From: JAICKN01 sp036489565
GTDB taxonomy: Bacteria; Acidobacteriota; Terriglobia; Terriglobales; Acidobacteriaceae
Length of the DNA stretch: 64,000 nucleotides
NCBI GenBank assembly: GCA_036489565.1
Contig: DASXFN010000106.1
Coordinates: forward strand, 109,381-173,380
Direction: 5' to 3'
Every line of letters starts with the position of its first letter. Within the stretch, counting starts at the first letter, position 1. The notes beneath the pieces were generated by a model. It was given only the letters and a program-made list of their open reading frames with translations, did no database searches and was not told the origin of the DNA. Made by a program: the position numbers and the translations under genes. Positions 5,853 through 14,397 of this stretch are shown here, piece after piece.

Positions 5853-8243
5853 ATGCGGAAAGTGTGCCGCCCTATTGGGCGGCTTTTTTATTTGCTACTC
5901 GGAACGGCGGTCCTGTTCGGCACGGTGGCGAAAGGGCAGACTTCCCCCAGCACGACAACTGTGCAGGACGTTGTTTACCGGGCGGACGGCACTCCGGCCC
6001 AGGGAACGCTGCTGATCTCCTGGCCGGCGTTTACGACGAGCGATGGAATTGCGATTGCCGCGGGAACGAGCAGCGTGACTTTGGGAATGGATGGAACGCT
6101 TTCGGTGGAGTTGGTGCCGAACCTAAATGCGACTCCCTTCAACACTCCGTATTCCGTGGTTTATCAGTTGAACGATGGCACGGTGAAATCGGAAAATTGG
6201 CTTGTGCCGTCAACATCTCCCACAACGCTGGCGGTTGTGCGTGTGGCTTTGGGTACAGGTAACGCGGTGACCCAAGCAGTTACACAACAATATGTGAGTT
6301 CAGCTTTGGCCAACAAGGCGGATTTGGTCGCGGGATTCGTTCCCAAGAATCAATTAGCCCCTGGAAGCGCCGATGGCACGGTTTGTTTGCGGGGAAATTC
6401 GACGTGGGGCGCGTGCGGCGGAGACAGCAATGCTCAATCGATCCAAGGAGTCTCCGTTGATACGACGACGCCATCCAACAATCAAGTGCTTGCCTATGTT
6501 GCGACAGCTACGAAATATCAGCCTATAACTTTGAATCACTTTACAACTGACGTGCAAATGGATTCAGCATTGACTGTGAATGGGCAACTTGATGCGAGTT
6601 CGATTGCCTCGTCCGGCGGGTCGCCGTTCACGATGCAGGGAAATTTCGGGACGTTGACCGCGGCGTCAGCGGGAAAGTCTTTGCTGGGATTTGGTCCGAG
6701 TGGAATTTTACAACTGTCGCAAAATGGCGGTGCGTTGGTACAGGTGGCTACGCTTGATGGCAGCGGCAACCTCCCGGACAATTCCGATACGGCGACGCAA
6801 CTGGCAACGGCTCCGACGCAGTGCAGTGGGAGCTTTGCGACGGGCATCAATGCAAATGGGAATGCGAACTGCAGCACTGCTGACGTGGTGCAACTGGCGG
6901 AGACGACGCAGCCGGCGGGAATCGCGAACTATGGAGTTTTTTGGTTTGACTCGATATGCCATTGCCCCAAGGTGATCAGCAATGCGGGGCAGCCAGTGGA
7001 GCTTGGGTTGACGAACGTGTTTAATACGGACCCGAGCGGCGATCCGGGCGACACAGTTGAAGAGCGGAATGGGACAAGTCCGCAGGGGTTCAGGGTGTAC
7101 CGAACTTACACGGATGATTCGAACTGGGAGCGGATGGGGCTGGGATGGGATTCGACCAACAGCTACTTTTTGTTGAAGAGTGAGAGTTCGGAGCCGGGCA
7201 CGAACCAACATGGGATCGCGTTCTGGATTGGATCGGGTATTCGGTGGGCGATTGATACGGCGTCGGACCTGAAACCGTTCCAGGACAATTCGTTTCTGGT
7301 GGGCACGACTGCGCAACGGCCGAAGACGGTGTACGCGGGGACATCATTCGACATAACCGGCACGGGAGCCCTAACGTTTGAACCCTGCAATGATTCGACG
7401 ACGGGAACGAGTTTGAATTTTCTGGCGAAGTGGAATGGGGCGAGTCCGGCATGCGCGGTGAAGGCGGGAACGAGCGATACGGACGGCGTGGCGGGAATTG
7501 TGAGCGGGGGGAGTGGAACGACAGGCAGCGCGATTGTGACCTATGAAGGATATGCGCAATGCAGCTTTGATGGCACGACGACGAGTGGTGATTTTGTAGT
7601 GGCGTCGGTGACGAACGCGGGGGATTGCCATGATGGGGGGGCGGTGCGGCCCACGGGTGTGCAGGTGATTGGGAGATCGCTTACTACGAATACCGGAGGA
7701 ACCGGAACGTATGCGGTGTTTGTGGACATGGAGGCTCCGGGAGTTGGGCCGAGTCTTGGACCGTGGTTTACGCAACCTTCGGCGACGGGGACGGTTCCGT
7801 TTTTGACCACCGCGAATGTGGCGAAGCTGTATGGAGTGGTTTACAGCGGAGCTACGCCGCTGACGACAACGCAGGTGGTGTATGACGCGCAGACCGCGGA
7901 CAATACGGCGAACATTTATGACATTGGGCTATACAACAGCGCGGGGAATCTGGTGGCGCATGTGGGGAGCCTGGCGGGGACAGCATTTGCGGCATCCACG
8001 GGGTGGAAGACGGTGAGTTGGGTAGCGCCTGCTACGGTGCGCCAGGGGAAATACTACCTGGCGATTACGACTAGCTGCACGGCATCGTGCGCGGCGTTGA
8101 TTGGGAGTTCGACGGGAGTGGGATTTACGTTTGCTGGGGCGGTGCAGGAGAGTGTGACTGCGGGGGGGACATTGCCGGCGACGATTACGGTGCCTGGGGA
8201 TTCTTATACGGCTACTACGATTCCTACGTGGGCGGTGCAGTAG
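5853..8243 (+). CDS. Exported fibre-like protein, phage-tail-fibre-like
   Basis: A 796-residue protein. The ATG at 5853 has GGAGGAG just upstream and opens a clear Sec signal peptide (basic start, hydrophobic LFYLLLGTAVLFGTVAKG). The mature part is rich in Thr, Ser, Gly and Asn and made of short beta-type segments, as in fibres and adhesins: VVYRADGTPAQGTLLISWPA near the front, a middle like the trimeric tail needles or fibres of phages, and a C-terminal beta-sandwich-like part. No enzyme motif is seen. A signal peptide is not expected on a virion fibre, which assembles in the cytoplasm. It may instead be a surface or secreted protein riding in the cluster. An intrinsic terminator is encoded within its first codons. 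Confidence 0.6.
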   Translation: MRKVCRPIGRLFYLLLGTAVLFGTVAKGQTSPSTTTVQDVVYRADGTPAQGTLLISWPAFTTSDGIAIAAGTSSVTLGMDGTLSVELVPNLNATPFNTPYSVVYQLNDGTVKSENWLVPSTSPTTLAVVRVALGTGNAVTQAVTQQYVSSALANKADLVAGFVPKNQLAPGSADGTVCLRGNSTWGACGGDSNAQSIQGVSVDTTTPSNNQVLAYVATATKYQPITLNHFTTDVQMDSALTVNGQLDASSIASSGGSPFTMQGNFGTLTAASAGKSLLGFGPSGILQLSQNGGALVQVATLDGSGNLPDNSDTATQLATAPTQCSGSFATGINANGNANCSTADVVQLAETTQPAGIANYGVFWFDSICHCPKVISNAGQPVELGLTNVFNTDPSGDPGDTVEERNGTSPQGFRVYRTYTDDSNWERMGLGWDSTNSYFLLKSESSEPGTNQHGIAFWIGSGIRWAIDTASDLKPFQDNSFLVGTTAQRPKTVYAGTSFDITGTGALTFEPCNDSTTGTSLNFLAKWNGASPACAVKAGTSDTDGVAGIVSGGSGTTGSAIVTYEGYAQCSFDGTTTSGDFVVASVTNAGDCHDGGAVRPTGVQVIGRSLTTNTGGTGTYAVFVDMEAPGVGPSLGPWFTQPSATGTVPFLTTANVAKLYGVVYSGATPLTTTQVVYDAQTADNTANIYDIGLYNSAGNLVAHVGSLAGTAFAASTGWKTVSWVAPATVRQGKYYLAITTSCTASCAALIGSSTGVGFTFAGAVQESVTAGGTLPATITVPGDSYTATTIPTWAVQ
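5866..5889 (+). terminator. Intragenic intrinsic terminator inside the signal-peptide codons
   Basis: GCCGCCC (5866-5872), loop TATT, GGGCGGC (5877-5883), then TTTTTT. The hairpin starts 14 bases after the first base of the start codon. It is a textbook terminator shape, yet the frame continues for almost 800 codons. It may act as an attenuator relieved by translating ribosomes, or it may end transcripts coming from upstream. Confidence 0.7.
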
Positions 8244-8291
8244 GTGGTCATTGGTCTTAGGTCGTTGGCCGTTGGCCGTTGGCGGAAAAGC

Positions 8292-8327
8292 AGATTCCTC
8301 ACCGCTGAAGCGGTTCGGAATGACAAG
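8292..8327 (+). repeat. Family A-like repeat, diverged
   Basis: ATTCCTC, then the hairpin CCGCTgaAGCGG, then TTCGGAATGACA. The ends differ from the main consensus but the layout is the same. Confidence 0.5.
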
Positions 8328-8520
8328 AAGATGGGGAGTAATTCGCGGCGCTGAAGCGCTGTGCTCCCAGAATCATAAAGCAATTTTTGGTGCCGGTCTG
8401 TTTATGCGGTTCTGTCTTTCGGATTCGAAAGATGGTGCCGCATTTTTTGCTGGAGAACCGGAAAGCGGGATGTTGTGTGCGGCTTCCCCTTGGGTGCCGA
8501 GATGGTGCAAGGCGCTCGTA

Positions 8521-8561
8521 AGGTCCCTCCGCCCTCGCTGGCGCTCGGGGTCGGGATGACA
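8521..8561 (+). repeat. Family A repeat, degenerate copy 2
   Basis: The ends GGTCCCTC and TCGGGATGACA are present, with an irregular core (gccctcgctggcgctcgggg). Confidence 0.55.
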
Positions 8562-8636
8562 TTTCTTGAGGGGGATGGGTGGCAGAGTAGGCGAGCGGCT
8601 TTCGCGATGTTTTCGCGGTGATTGAAGAGGAACACA

Positions 8637-8696
8637 AGATCCCTCGACTTCGTGATGCGATTTTTCAAATCGCATCGCTTCGCTCGGGATGACAGT
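8637..8696 (+). repeat. Family A palindromic repeat, copy 3
   Basis: ATCCCTCGACTTCG and CGCTCGGGATGACA flank the core GATGCGATTT/AAATCGCATC, a 10-bp perfect hairpin. Confidence 0.85.
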
Positions 8697-8797
8697 TCTG
8701 GGAAGGGATTGTGCTTTGTTGCGCGGTTCGCAGCTCTTGGATTGGAGAGCTGGGGACCGCGTTTTTATTTCACAGAAGCAATTCAAGGAGAGATCGG

Positions 8798-11275
8798 ATG
8801 CGGAAGATCGGGTTGCTGACAATATTGATGATCGCAGCGGCGATCACGGCGTCGGCGACGACTTATTACGTGGATCCGGCGGGATCGAATGCGAATGACG
8901 GGTTGACGCCGCAGACTGCCTGGCGAACTTTGTTGAAGGTTGGGACTTCAACTTTCAATCCGGGCGACGTGATTCTGTTCAAGCGGGATGCGGTTTGGAA
9001 TGAGTGGCTGACTCCGCCTTCTAGCGGGGCGGCGGGGAATTTGATCAAGTTTGACGCTTATGGAAATGGAAGGCCTCCGGAGTTCACCGGGTTTTATCAG
9101 ACGAAGGTAAGTGATTGGACGAACACTTCGGGAAACGTCTGGCAGATTACGTTGAGTGGAACGCTGGCGATTCCGCAGTTGAAATTTGTGCGGTTCGGAA
9201 CAATCTGGGGGAATTCGCAGACATCCCAGGGGGCGCTGGCGAATGATCGCGACTGGTTCTACGACGCGACGGGGCAGATTTTGTATGTGTGGTCGTCGGG
9301 TGGAAATCCGGTGACGTATTACGGGGCGGTGAATCCGATTATTTTGAGCGGACAGAGCCTGATCAATTTGAACAATGTGAGTTATGTGGAGATCCAACAC
9401 ATCAAGCTGGATTGGTATGACAGTTACGGGGTGCAGGTGCAGGGCGCGAGCGATCACATCTGGCTGGCAAACATGGTGGCAGACAGCCGGGTGCCGAATG
9501 GGGCGGTGCCGATTGGGTTTTATATTCATCCGGCCGCGGAGACCGACATTCACATTTTCAATACCGATTCGCACCGCAACTACATGGGGTATCGCTTTGA
9601 TGGAAGTGCAACTGGCTATGAATTGACGAATTGCCGAGCGTATGCGAACCGCACGTATGGCTTGATGGACAACACGGCGGCGGTGACTTATTCACACTGT
9701 CATTTTTATGCGAACAATCTGGCGACGGGAATTTCGACGGACATTGTGGGAACGCCGGGGCCGATTGATGGTGGAGATAATGTGCCAGCGGACACGGCCC
9801 CGACGGTGCGGGGGTTCATGCAGTATCCGGCGCTGATTACGTTGACATTTGATGATCCGGGATTGACGGATGGGCCGCAGGAATATATTGCACCACTTCT
9901 GCCGATGTTTCAGGCGAAGGGCGTGCCGCTGAGCATTGCGACGGTAACGGGATATGACTTGTCGAACCAGTTGATTCCGACGTTCCAGTCATGGATTGAT
10001 GCAGGGTTCGATGTGAATTGCCATTCGGTTTCGCACCAGTATTTTGTTTTTCCGAATGCGTTTACGGTGCAGTACACGGGGACGGCGGCCTCGAGCGTTT
10101 CGCTTTCGATTTCTGGGAAGCATTTGACGATTACTGCGCCGGGCGACCCGAGTGCGCAGGTGAGTTGGGACTTGACGGCACCGGCGCCGGGTGGGACTTC
10201 CACGGGGCTGGACACGTTGAGTGGAATTGTTGCCACGCTGAATCAGCGGGGCGTGTTTTCGGTGACGGAAGATCCGAACATGAAGACGGCGGTGAAGAGC
10301 GAAGACCTGGCGGACGTGCCGGCAATGGACATCAAAAGCGCGGCGTTGACATTGGAGCTCGACAAGACGCGGCTGATGACGGATGAGCTGGGATGGTCGA
10401 AGGCGTGGATGAACAAAAATTTGACGGGACTGTTTGGACATCATTCGGTGACCTTGAACTGGAGTGCTCCGTCGTCAGGGCCGGTGCCGGATTCCTATAA
10501 CGTTTACCGGTCGGGGACTTCGGGGAGTGGATATGTGCTGCTGGCGAACGGCGTGACTGCGACAACTTATACGGATTATGCGGTGAATCCGCAGCAGAGC
10601 TGGTATTACGTGACAACGTCGGTGTCAGATGGGCTGGAGTCTGGATTTTCCAATGAGGCGGCAGCGACAGTGCCGGGACATTGGGTGTACGTGTATCCGG
10701 GAAGTTATGAAGATGCTTCGACGGAGGCGATTGCGGTGGCGGCGGGGTATGCGGGGGCGAGAGGGTCAGGGGTGATGCAGCCTTCGCCACAAGCGGACAC
10801 GGTGCTGGGCACGGGGATTGATGTGCAGAACATTTTGAGCCAGGGGTCGGTGCCGAATTTTCAAAACATTACGGATGTGCAATTCGCGAGCAAGTTGCGG
10901 GCACTGGTGTTTAAGTCGGCGGTGTGGGGGGTGCCGATTGGAATCTTCTGGCATGTGAATGAACTTTCACGGGACCAGGTTTCGCTGATGCTGGATGTGC
11001 TTAAGAGTTCGGGCGCGACGCTGATGACGAATACGCAGCTGGTGGATTATCTGGTGGGGCGTCAGTTAAATGCGGGGACTACCAATTATGTGGATGCGAG
11101 CAGTGGGATGACGGATTTTCGTCCGACGGCGGGGCCGGTCGAGGTGGACGAGGGCATGGCGATTGGGGATGAGTTCAAGTTTGATTTGATGGGGAATGAT
11201 CAGAGCTTGTTTGGGACGGGTTGGGAGATTGGGGCTACGGCTTATGTGCCGGAGAGTTTGGGGAGGGTGAAGTAG
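8798..11275 (+). CDS. Exported beta-helix/CE4 polysaccharide deacetylase with FnIII domain
   Basis: An 825-residue protein with AAGGAG before the ATG and a Sec signal peptide (KIGLLTILMIAAAITASA). Residues about 22-330 look like a right-handed beta-helix (TYYVDPAGSNANDG, repeated SYVEIQHIKLDW-type turns). From about 345 a NodB/CE4 domain begins with LTLTFDDPG (metal-binding Asp pair) and continues to CHSVSH (about 408). It is then interrupted by extra segments, including a fibronectin type III domain (about 548-623), before the late CE4 strand VYVYPGSYED near 630. CE4 enzymes remove acetyl groups from glycans, and beta-helices bind or cut polysaccharides. It could be a tail-spike-like depolymerase, but the signal peptide points to export by the host route. 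Confidence 0.7.
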   Translation: MRKIGLLTILMIAAAITASATTYYVDPAGSNANDGLTPQTAWRTLLKVGTSTFNPGDVILFKRDAVWNEWLTPPSSGAAGNLIKFDAYGNGRPPEFTGFYQTKVSDWTNTSGNVWQITLSGTLAIPQLKFVRFGTIWGNSQTSQGALANDRDWFYDATGQILYVWSSGGNPVTYYGAVNPIILSGQSLINLNNVSYVEIQHIKLDWYDSYGVQVQGASDHIWLANMVADSRVPNGAVPIGFYIHPAAETDIHIFNTDSHRNYMGYRFDGSATGYELTNCRAYANRTYGLMDNTAAVTYSHCHFYANNLATGISTDIVGTPGPIDGGDNVPADTAPTVRGFMQYPALITLTFDDPGLTDGPQEYIAPLLPMFQAKGVPLSIATVTGYDLSNQLIPTFQSWIDAGFDVNCHSVSHQYFVFPNAFTVQYTGTAASSVSLSISGKHLTITAPGDPSAQVSWDLTAPAPGGTSTGLDTLSGIVATLNQRGVFSVTEDPNMKTAVKSEDLADVPAMDIKSAALTLELDKTRLMTDELGWSKAWMNKNLTGLFGHHSVTLNWSAPSSGPVPDSYNVYRSGTSGSGYVLLANGVTATTYTDYAVNPQQSWYYVTTSVSDGLESGFSNEAAATVPGHWVYVYPGSYEDASTEAIAVAAGYAGARGSGVMQPSPQADTVLGTGIDVQNILSQGSVPNFQNITDVQFASKLRALVFKSAVWGVPIGIFWHVNELSRDQVSLMLDVLKSSGATLMTNTQLVDYLVGRQLNAGTTNYVDASSGMTDFRPTAGPVEVDEGMAIGDEFKFDLMGNDQSLFGTGWEIGATAYVPESLGRVK

Positions 11276-11324
11276 GGCGGTGAAGAGAATTCTGTTGCGG
11301 GTTGATGGACGAGTTGAGCAGGTA

Positions 11325-11376
11325 GGGGTCCTTCGACTGCGCTCGAGCGAATGCTCGCGCTTCGCTCAGGATGACA
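11325..11376 (+). repeat. Family A palindromic repeat, copy 4
   Basis: GGGGTCCTTCGACTGCGC and TTCGCTCAGGATGACA flank a core in which CGAGCG-aatg-CTCGCG is nearly palindromic. Confidence 0.85.
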
Positions 11377-11540
11377 GTGCGTCATTCAGGAAATTCGCCG
11401 CTTAGAAAACTAACACTTAGGAACATCGACCGGCGCGCCGGATGCGATGGATAAAGATAAAAATCCCCGCCCTGTCGCAAAGAACGCGACAAGGACGGGG
11501 CACCCGGCTGGAGAGTTGGGACGGTGAGTGAGGAAACGCA

Positions 11541-11570
11541 AGGTCCCTCGACTTCGCTCGGGATGACAGT
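11541..11570 (+). repeat. Family A repeat, minimal copy 5
   Basis: AGGTCCCTCGACTTCGCTCG runs straight into GGATGACAGT with no extra hairpin core. It shows the basic unit into which longer cores are inserted elsewhere. Confidence 0.85.
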
Positions 11571-11592
11571 TCATTTTTGAGGAAAATAACTT

Positions 11593-13308
11593 GTGATTGA
11601 GGATTTGGTTTTGCTGCGGCGGCTTGGATTGGTATTGGATTCGAAAGCGGCGGGCGAGGAGACGGTTCGGGATCTGCTGGTGCGGGGGTTGCTGAAGATC
11701 CGCAATAAGGATCGGAAGCTTGTCCTGTTCCGGCGGAATCGGGCGCAGGTGGAGTACTCGCGCAACTGCACGAAACGCAACATTGTGCTGAAGGCGCGGC
11801 AATTGGGAATGACGACGTATGTGGCGGCACGGTTTTTTATTCAGACGATTACGCAGCCCGGGACGCTGACGGTGCAGGTAGCGCACACGCAGGAGTCCGC
11901 GGAGGCGATTTTTGCGATTGTGCGTCGCTTTTGGGAGAACCTGCCCGAAGGGATGCAGACGGGCGCGCTGGTACTGTCGCGCGCGAATGTCCGCCAGCTT
12001 GTCTTCCCCCGGCTCGATAGTGAATATCGGGTCGCGACGGCGGCGGATCCGAACGCGGGGCGCGGGATGACCATCCATAACTTGCATTGCTCGGAGGTCG
12101 CCCGATGGCCCCGCGGGGCGGAGGAGACGTTGGTGTCGCTGCGGGCGGCGGTGCCGAAGGATGGAGAGATTGTGCTGGAGTCCACTCCGAATGGGGCGGG
12201 CGGGATGTTTTATGACGAGTGGAACCGGGCGCAGGAGATGGGGTACGCGAAGCATTTTTTCCCCTGGTGGTATGAGGAGAGGTATCGGGTGGAAGGTCCT
12301 GAGCCACAGAGGGGAATGGAAAAATCTGAGAGTTGCGGAGAGTTTGAGAGTTGCACGGGCGGGGATGCCCGTGTCTCCATCGAAAATCAAAATCTCGCGG
12401 ACAGGAGTATCCGCGCCACATTTTCGGAAGAAGAGCGGAGCCTGATGGAGAGGTTTGGGTTGGATGCGGGGCAGATTGGGTGGAGGCGGGAGAATCGGGC
12501 TACGCTGCGAGGGATGGCGGCGCAGGAGTTTGCGGAGGACCCGGTTTCCTGCTTTCGGGCGTCGGGCGAGTGCGTGTTCGAGCTGGAGGCAATTGATAAA
12601 GCACTGGCGGCTGGTGGGGAGCCGGTCGAAGCCAAGAACAATGGAAGATTGCTGATTTGGTTTCCGGCGCAGGCGGGGCGGCAGTATTTGGTGGGAGTTG
12701 ATCCGGCGGGCGGAGGGTCGGAGGGGGATTATTCCTGTGCACAGGTGATAGATCGGGCGAGTGGAATGCAGTGCGCGGAGTTGCATGGGCATTATCCGCC
12801 GCGGCAATTGGCGGTGGAACTGATTGCGATTGCGGCGGTCTATAACAATGCGTTGCTGGTGGTCGAGCGGAACAATCATGGGCATGGGGTGCTGGCGCAT
12901 TTGCGGGCGATGGGTTGCGGGAACGTTTATCGCGAGGGTGAGCAGGATGGGTGGTTGACGTCGGCGGTGAGCCGTCCGGCGATGATTGAGAATTTGGCGG
13001 CGATGCTCGCGACGGCACCGGGGTTATTCCAGAGTCCACGGCTGTTGAATGAGTGCAGGACATTTGTGCGGCATGTGGATGGGAGTTCGGCGGCGATGGC
13101 GGGGGCGCATGATGATTGCGTGATGGCGATGGCCGTGGGGCTGGCGGCAAGGCAGGCGGTTGTGGGGAGATTTTCGCGAGGAGCATTCGGGCTGGCGAGT
13201 TTTGCTCCGCAGAATTCAGTGGTGGCGGGAGATCGAATTCCACAGGATGGAAAGTTCGTGCGTCACATCGAAATTCCCAAATTGGGCATAGGATTCGACA
13301 TTGGTTAA
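11593..13308 (+). CDS. terL: Terminase large subunit (TerL)
   Basis: A 571-residue packaging motor. The ATPase half has a Walker A-like KARQLGMTT (about 68-76), a Walker B-like CSEVARW (about 165-171) and LESTPNGAGGMFYDEW. The nuclease half has VGVDPAGGG (Asp near 369), VVERNNHGHGVLAHL and AGAHDDCVMAMA near 504, the acidic residues of an RNase H-like fold. The start is GTG at 11593. Between the two halves, about residues 240-278, lies a stretch unlike TerL, encoded largely by palindromic repeats of families C and B in frame. The core motifs all survive. TerL cuts concatemers and pumps DNA into proheads through the portal. Confidence 0.9.
   Translation: MIEDLVLLRRLGLVLDSKAAGEETVRDLLVRGLLKIRNKDRKLVLFRRNRAQVEYSRNCTKRNIVLKARQLGMTTYVAARFFIQTITQPGTLTVQVAHTQESAEAIFAIVRRFWENLPEGMQTGALVLSRANVRQLVFPRLDSEYRVATAADPNAGRGMTIHNLHCSEVARWPRGAEETLVSLRAAVPKDGEIVLESTPNGAGGMFYDEWNRAQEMGYAKHFFPWWYEERYRVEGPEPQRGMEKSESCGEFESCTGGDARVSIENQNLADRSIRATFSEEERSLMERFGLDAGQIGWRRENRATLRGMAAQEFAEDPVSCFRASGECVFELEAIDKALAAGGEPVEAKNNGRLLIWFPAQAGRQYLVGVDPAGGGSEGDYSCAQVIDRASGMQCAELHGHYPPRQLAVELIAIAAVYNNALLVVERNNHGHGVLAHLRAMGCGNVYREGEQDGWLTSAVSRPAMIENLAAMLATAPGLFQSPRLLNECRTFVRHVDGSSAAMAGAHDDCVMAMAVGLAARQAVVGRFSRGAFGLASFAPQNSVVAGDRIPQDGKFVRHIEIPKLGIGFDIG
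12353..12420 (+). repeat. Composite family C + B repeat inside terL
   Basis: Family C (12353-12387, ACGGGCggggatGCCCGT, then CTCCATCGAAAA) is followed after nine bases by family B (12397-12420, GCGGACAGGAGTATCCGCG, then CCACA). Together they encode about 23 residues of the linker between the TerL ATPase and nuclease domains without breaking the frame. Confidence 0.85.
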
Positions 13309-13315
13309 GCGTGCA

Positions 13316-13343
13316 GGGGTCCTTCGCTGCGCTCAGGATGACA
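13316..13343 (+). repeat. Family A repeat, minimal copy 6
   Basis: GGGGTCCTTCGCTGCGCTC then AGGATGACA, lacking the hairpin core. Confidence 0.8.
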
Positions 13344-13360
13344 ACGTAAAGGGAGGCGGT

Positions 13361-13457
13361 TGTACGGGCGGGACGCCCGCGCCTCCATCGAAAACTCCGG
13401 GCCTGGGCGGTGAGGAAGCAGTCAGGAAGAGACGCGGACAGTAGTGTCCGCGTCACA
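13361..13457 (+). repeat. Composite family C + B repeat between terL and the HipA-like gene
   Basis: Family C (13361-13394, ACGGGCGGGACGCCCGCG, then CCTCCATCGAAAA) is followed by family B at 13434-13457 (GCGGACAGTAGTGTCCGCG, then TCACA), in the same order as inside terL. Confidence 0.85.
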
Positions 13458-13490
13458 TGGTTAGAGAAAGATTGGTTATAGAAAGATTGC

Positions 13491-14297
13491 GTGGCGATTG
13501 ATGCGGTACAACACGTTCGCAGGATGAGGGGCGGAGCGCAGGGTCACCTGATGCGCTGTTCGGATGGGAACTTTTATGTGGTGAAGTTCCGGAATAATCC
13601 ACAGCATTTGCGGGTTTTGGCCAATGAATTTTTGGCGACGCGGTTGGCGGAGTGCGTAGAGTTGCCGGTGCCTAAGACGGAAGTGGTGGAGGTGCGGGAC
13701 TGGCTGGTGGAGCATACTCCGGAGTTGAATATTCAACTAGCGGGGAACACGATTCCCTGCCAGGCAGGGCTACAATTTGGATCGCGGTACGTGGTGAGTC
13801 CGCTGGAAGGGCAGGTTTTTGATTATCTGCCGATGGAGATGTTGGAGCGGGTGCGCAACCTGGAGTCGTTTGCGGGGATGCTGGCGCTCGATAAATGGAC
13901 GGGCAACGCGAACGGACGGCAAGCGGCCTTCTGGCGGAAGATGCGGGACAAGAAGTATACGGTTGCGTTTATTGACCAGGGATATTGTTTTAACGCGGGG
14001 GATTGGAGCTTTCCGGATTCTCCGCTGCGCGGGGTTTACGCGAAGAACGAAGTGTACGCGGGCGTGCGAGGGTGGCAATCATTTGAGCCATGGCTTTCGC
14101 GGATTGAAGGTATAAAAGAGGACGCGGTGTGGGCCGCGGCGGGCGAAGTTCCTCCCGAGTGGTACGGCGGGGAGTGGGAGGCGCTAGAGAAGTTGGTGCG
14201 AAATTTGCTGGAGCGGCGAGGGCGGGTAAGAGAGCTGATCAGCGCGTTTCGGAATTCGCTGCGGAAGCCGTTTCCGAATTGGGCGGAAGAGGCATAG
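13491..14297 (+). CDS. HipA-like kinase (HipA_2 family)
   Basis: A 268-residue single-domain kinase of the short HipA-like type. Visible are the N-terminal HVRRMRGGAQGHLMR (glycine-rich, ATP-binding), FYVVKF with Lys32, LANEFLATRLAECVELPVP, the catalytic-loop-like LALDKWTGNANGRQ (Asp134, Asn139) and AFIDQGYCF (Asp162, metal-binding). The start is GTG at 13491 with a weak RBS. It lacks the N-terminal domain of true HipA and has no HipB-type partner. Instead the DUF3037 gene follows about 100 bp downstream, a pairing I know from other genomes. Substrate and role are unknown; a toxin-antitoxin, defence or particle-control role is possible. Confidence 0.8.
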   Translation: MAIDAVQHVRRMRGGAQGHLMRCSDGNFYVVKFRNNPQHLRVLANEFLATRLAECVELPVPKTEVVEVRDWLVEHTPELNIQLAGNTIPCQAGLQFGSRYVVSPLEGQVFDYLPMEMLERVRNLESFAGMLALDKWTGNANGRQAAFWRKMRDKKYTVAFIDQGYCFNAGDWSFPDSPLRGVYAKNEVYAGVRGWQSFEPWLSRIEGIKEDAVWAAAGEVPPEWYGGEWEALEKLVRNLLERRGRVRELISAFRNSLRKPFPNWAEEA

Positions 14298-14368
14298 GCA
14301 GGGGCCGGATTTAACCACAGAGGCACAGAGACACGGAGGATAGAGACGAAGATTTAAGGTCGGAGGTC

Positions 14369-14392
14369 GCGGACAGGAGTGTCCGCGCCACA
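14369..14392 (+). repeat. Family B repeat
   Basis: GCGGACAGGAGTGTCCGCG then CCACA, ending six bases before the DUF3037 start. GCGGACA pairs with TGTCCGC. No family C copy precedes it. Confidence 0.85.
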
Positions 14393-14397
14393 CTGGT

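Larger units (their letters stand above)
8244..8797. other. 554-bp gap filled with repeats
   Basis: No convincing gene is seen here. The gap holds a ttggtc/ttggcc simple repeat (8244-8284), a diverged family A-like hairpin (8292-8327), a degenerate family A copy (8521-8561) and a full family A copy (8637-8696). The RBS AAGGAG of the next gene follows at 8785-8790. Short frames here read through the palindromes and resemble nothing known. Confidence 0.75.
11276..11592. other. 317-bp gap before terL holding repeats
   Basis: No gene is seen. Two family A copies lie here (11325-11376 and 11541-11570), with a short G/C-rich stretch between them (gacaaggacggggcaccc). The terL RBS (GAGG) follows. 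Confidence 0.7.

Noticed and set aside
11410..12900. Long open frame opposite terL
   Set aside because: Its sequence is low-complexity Arg/Pro/His typical of antisense reading, and terL motifs lie on the other strand.
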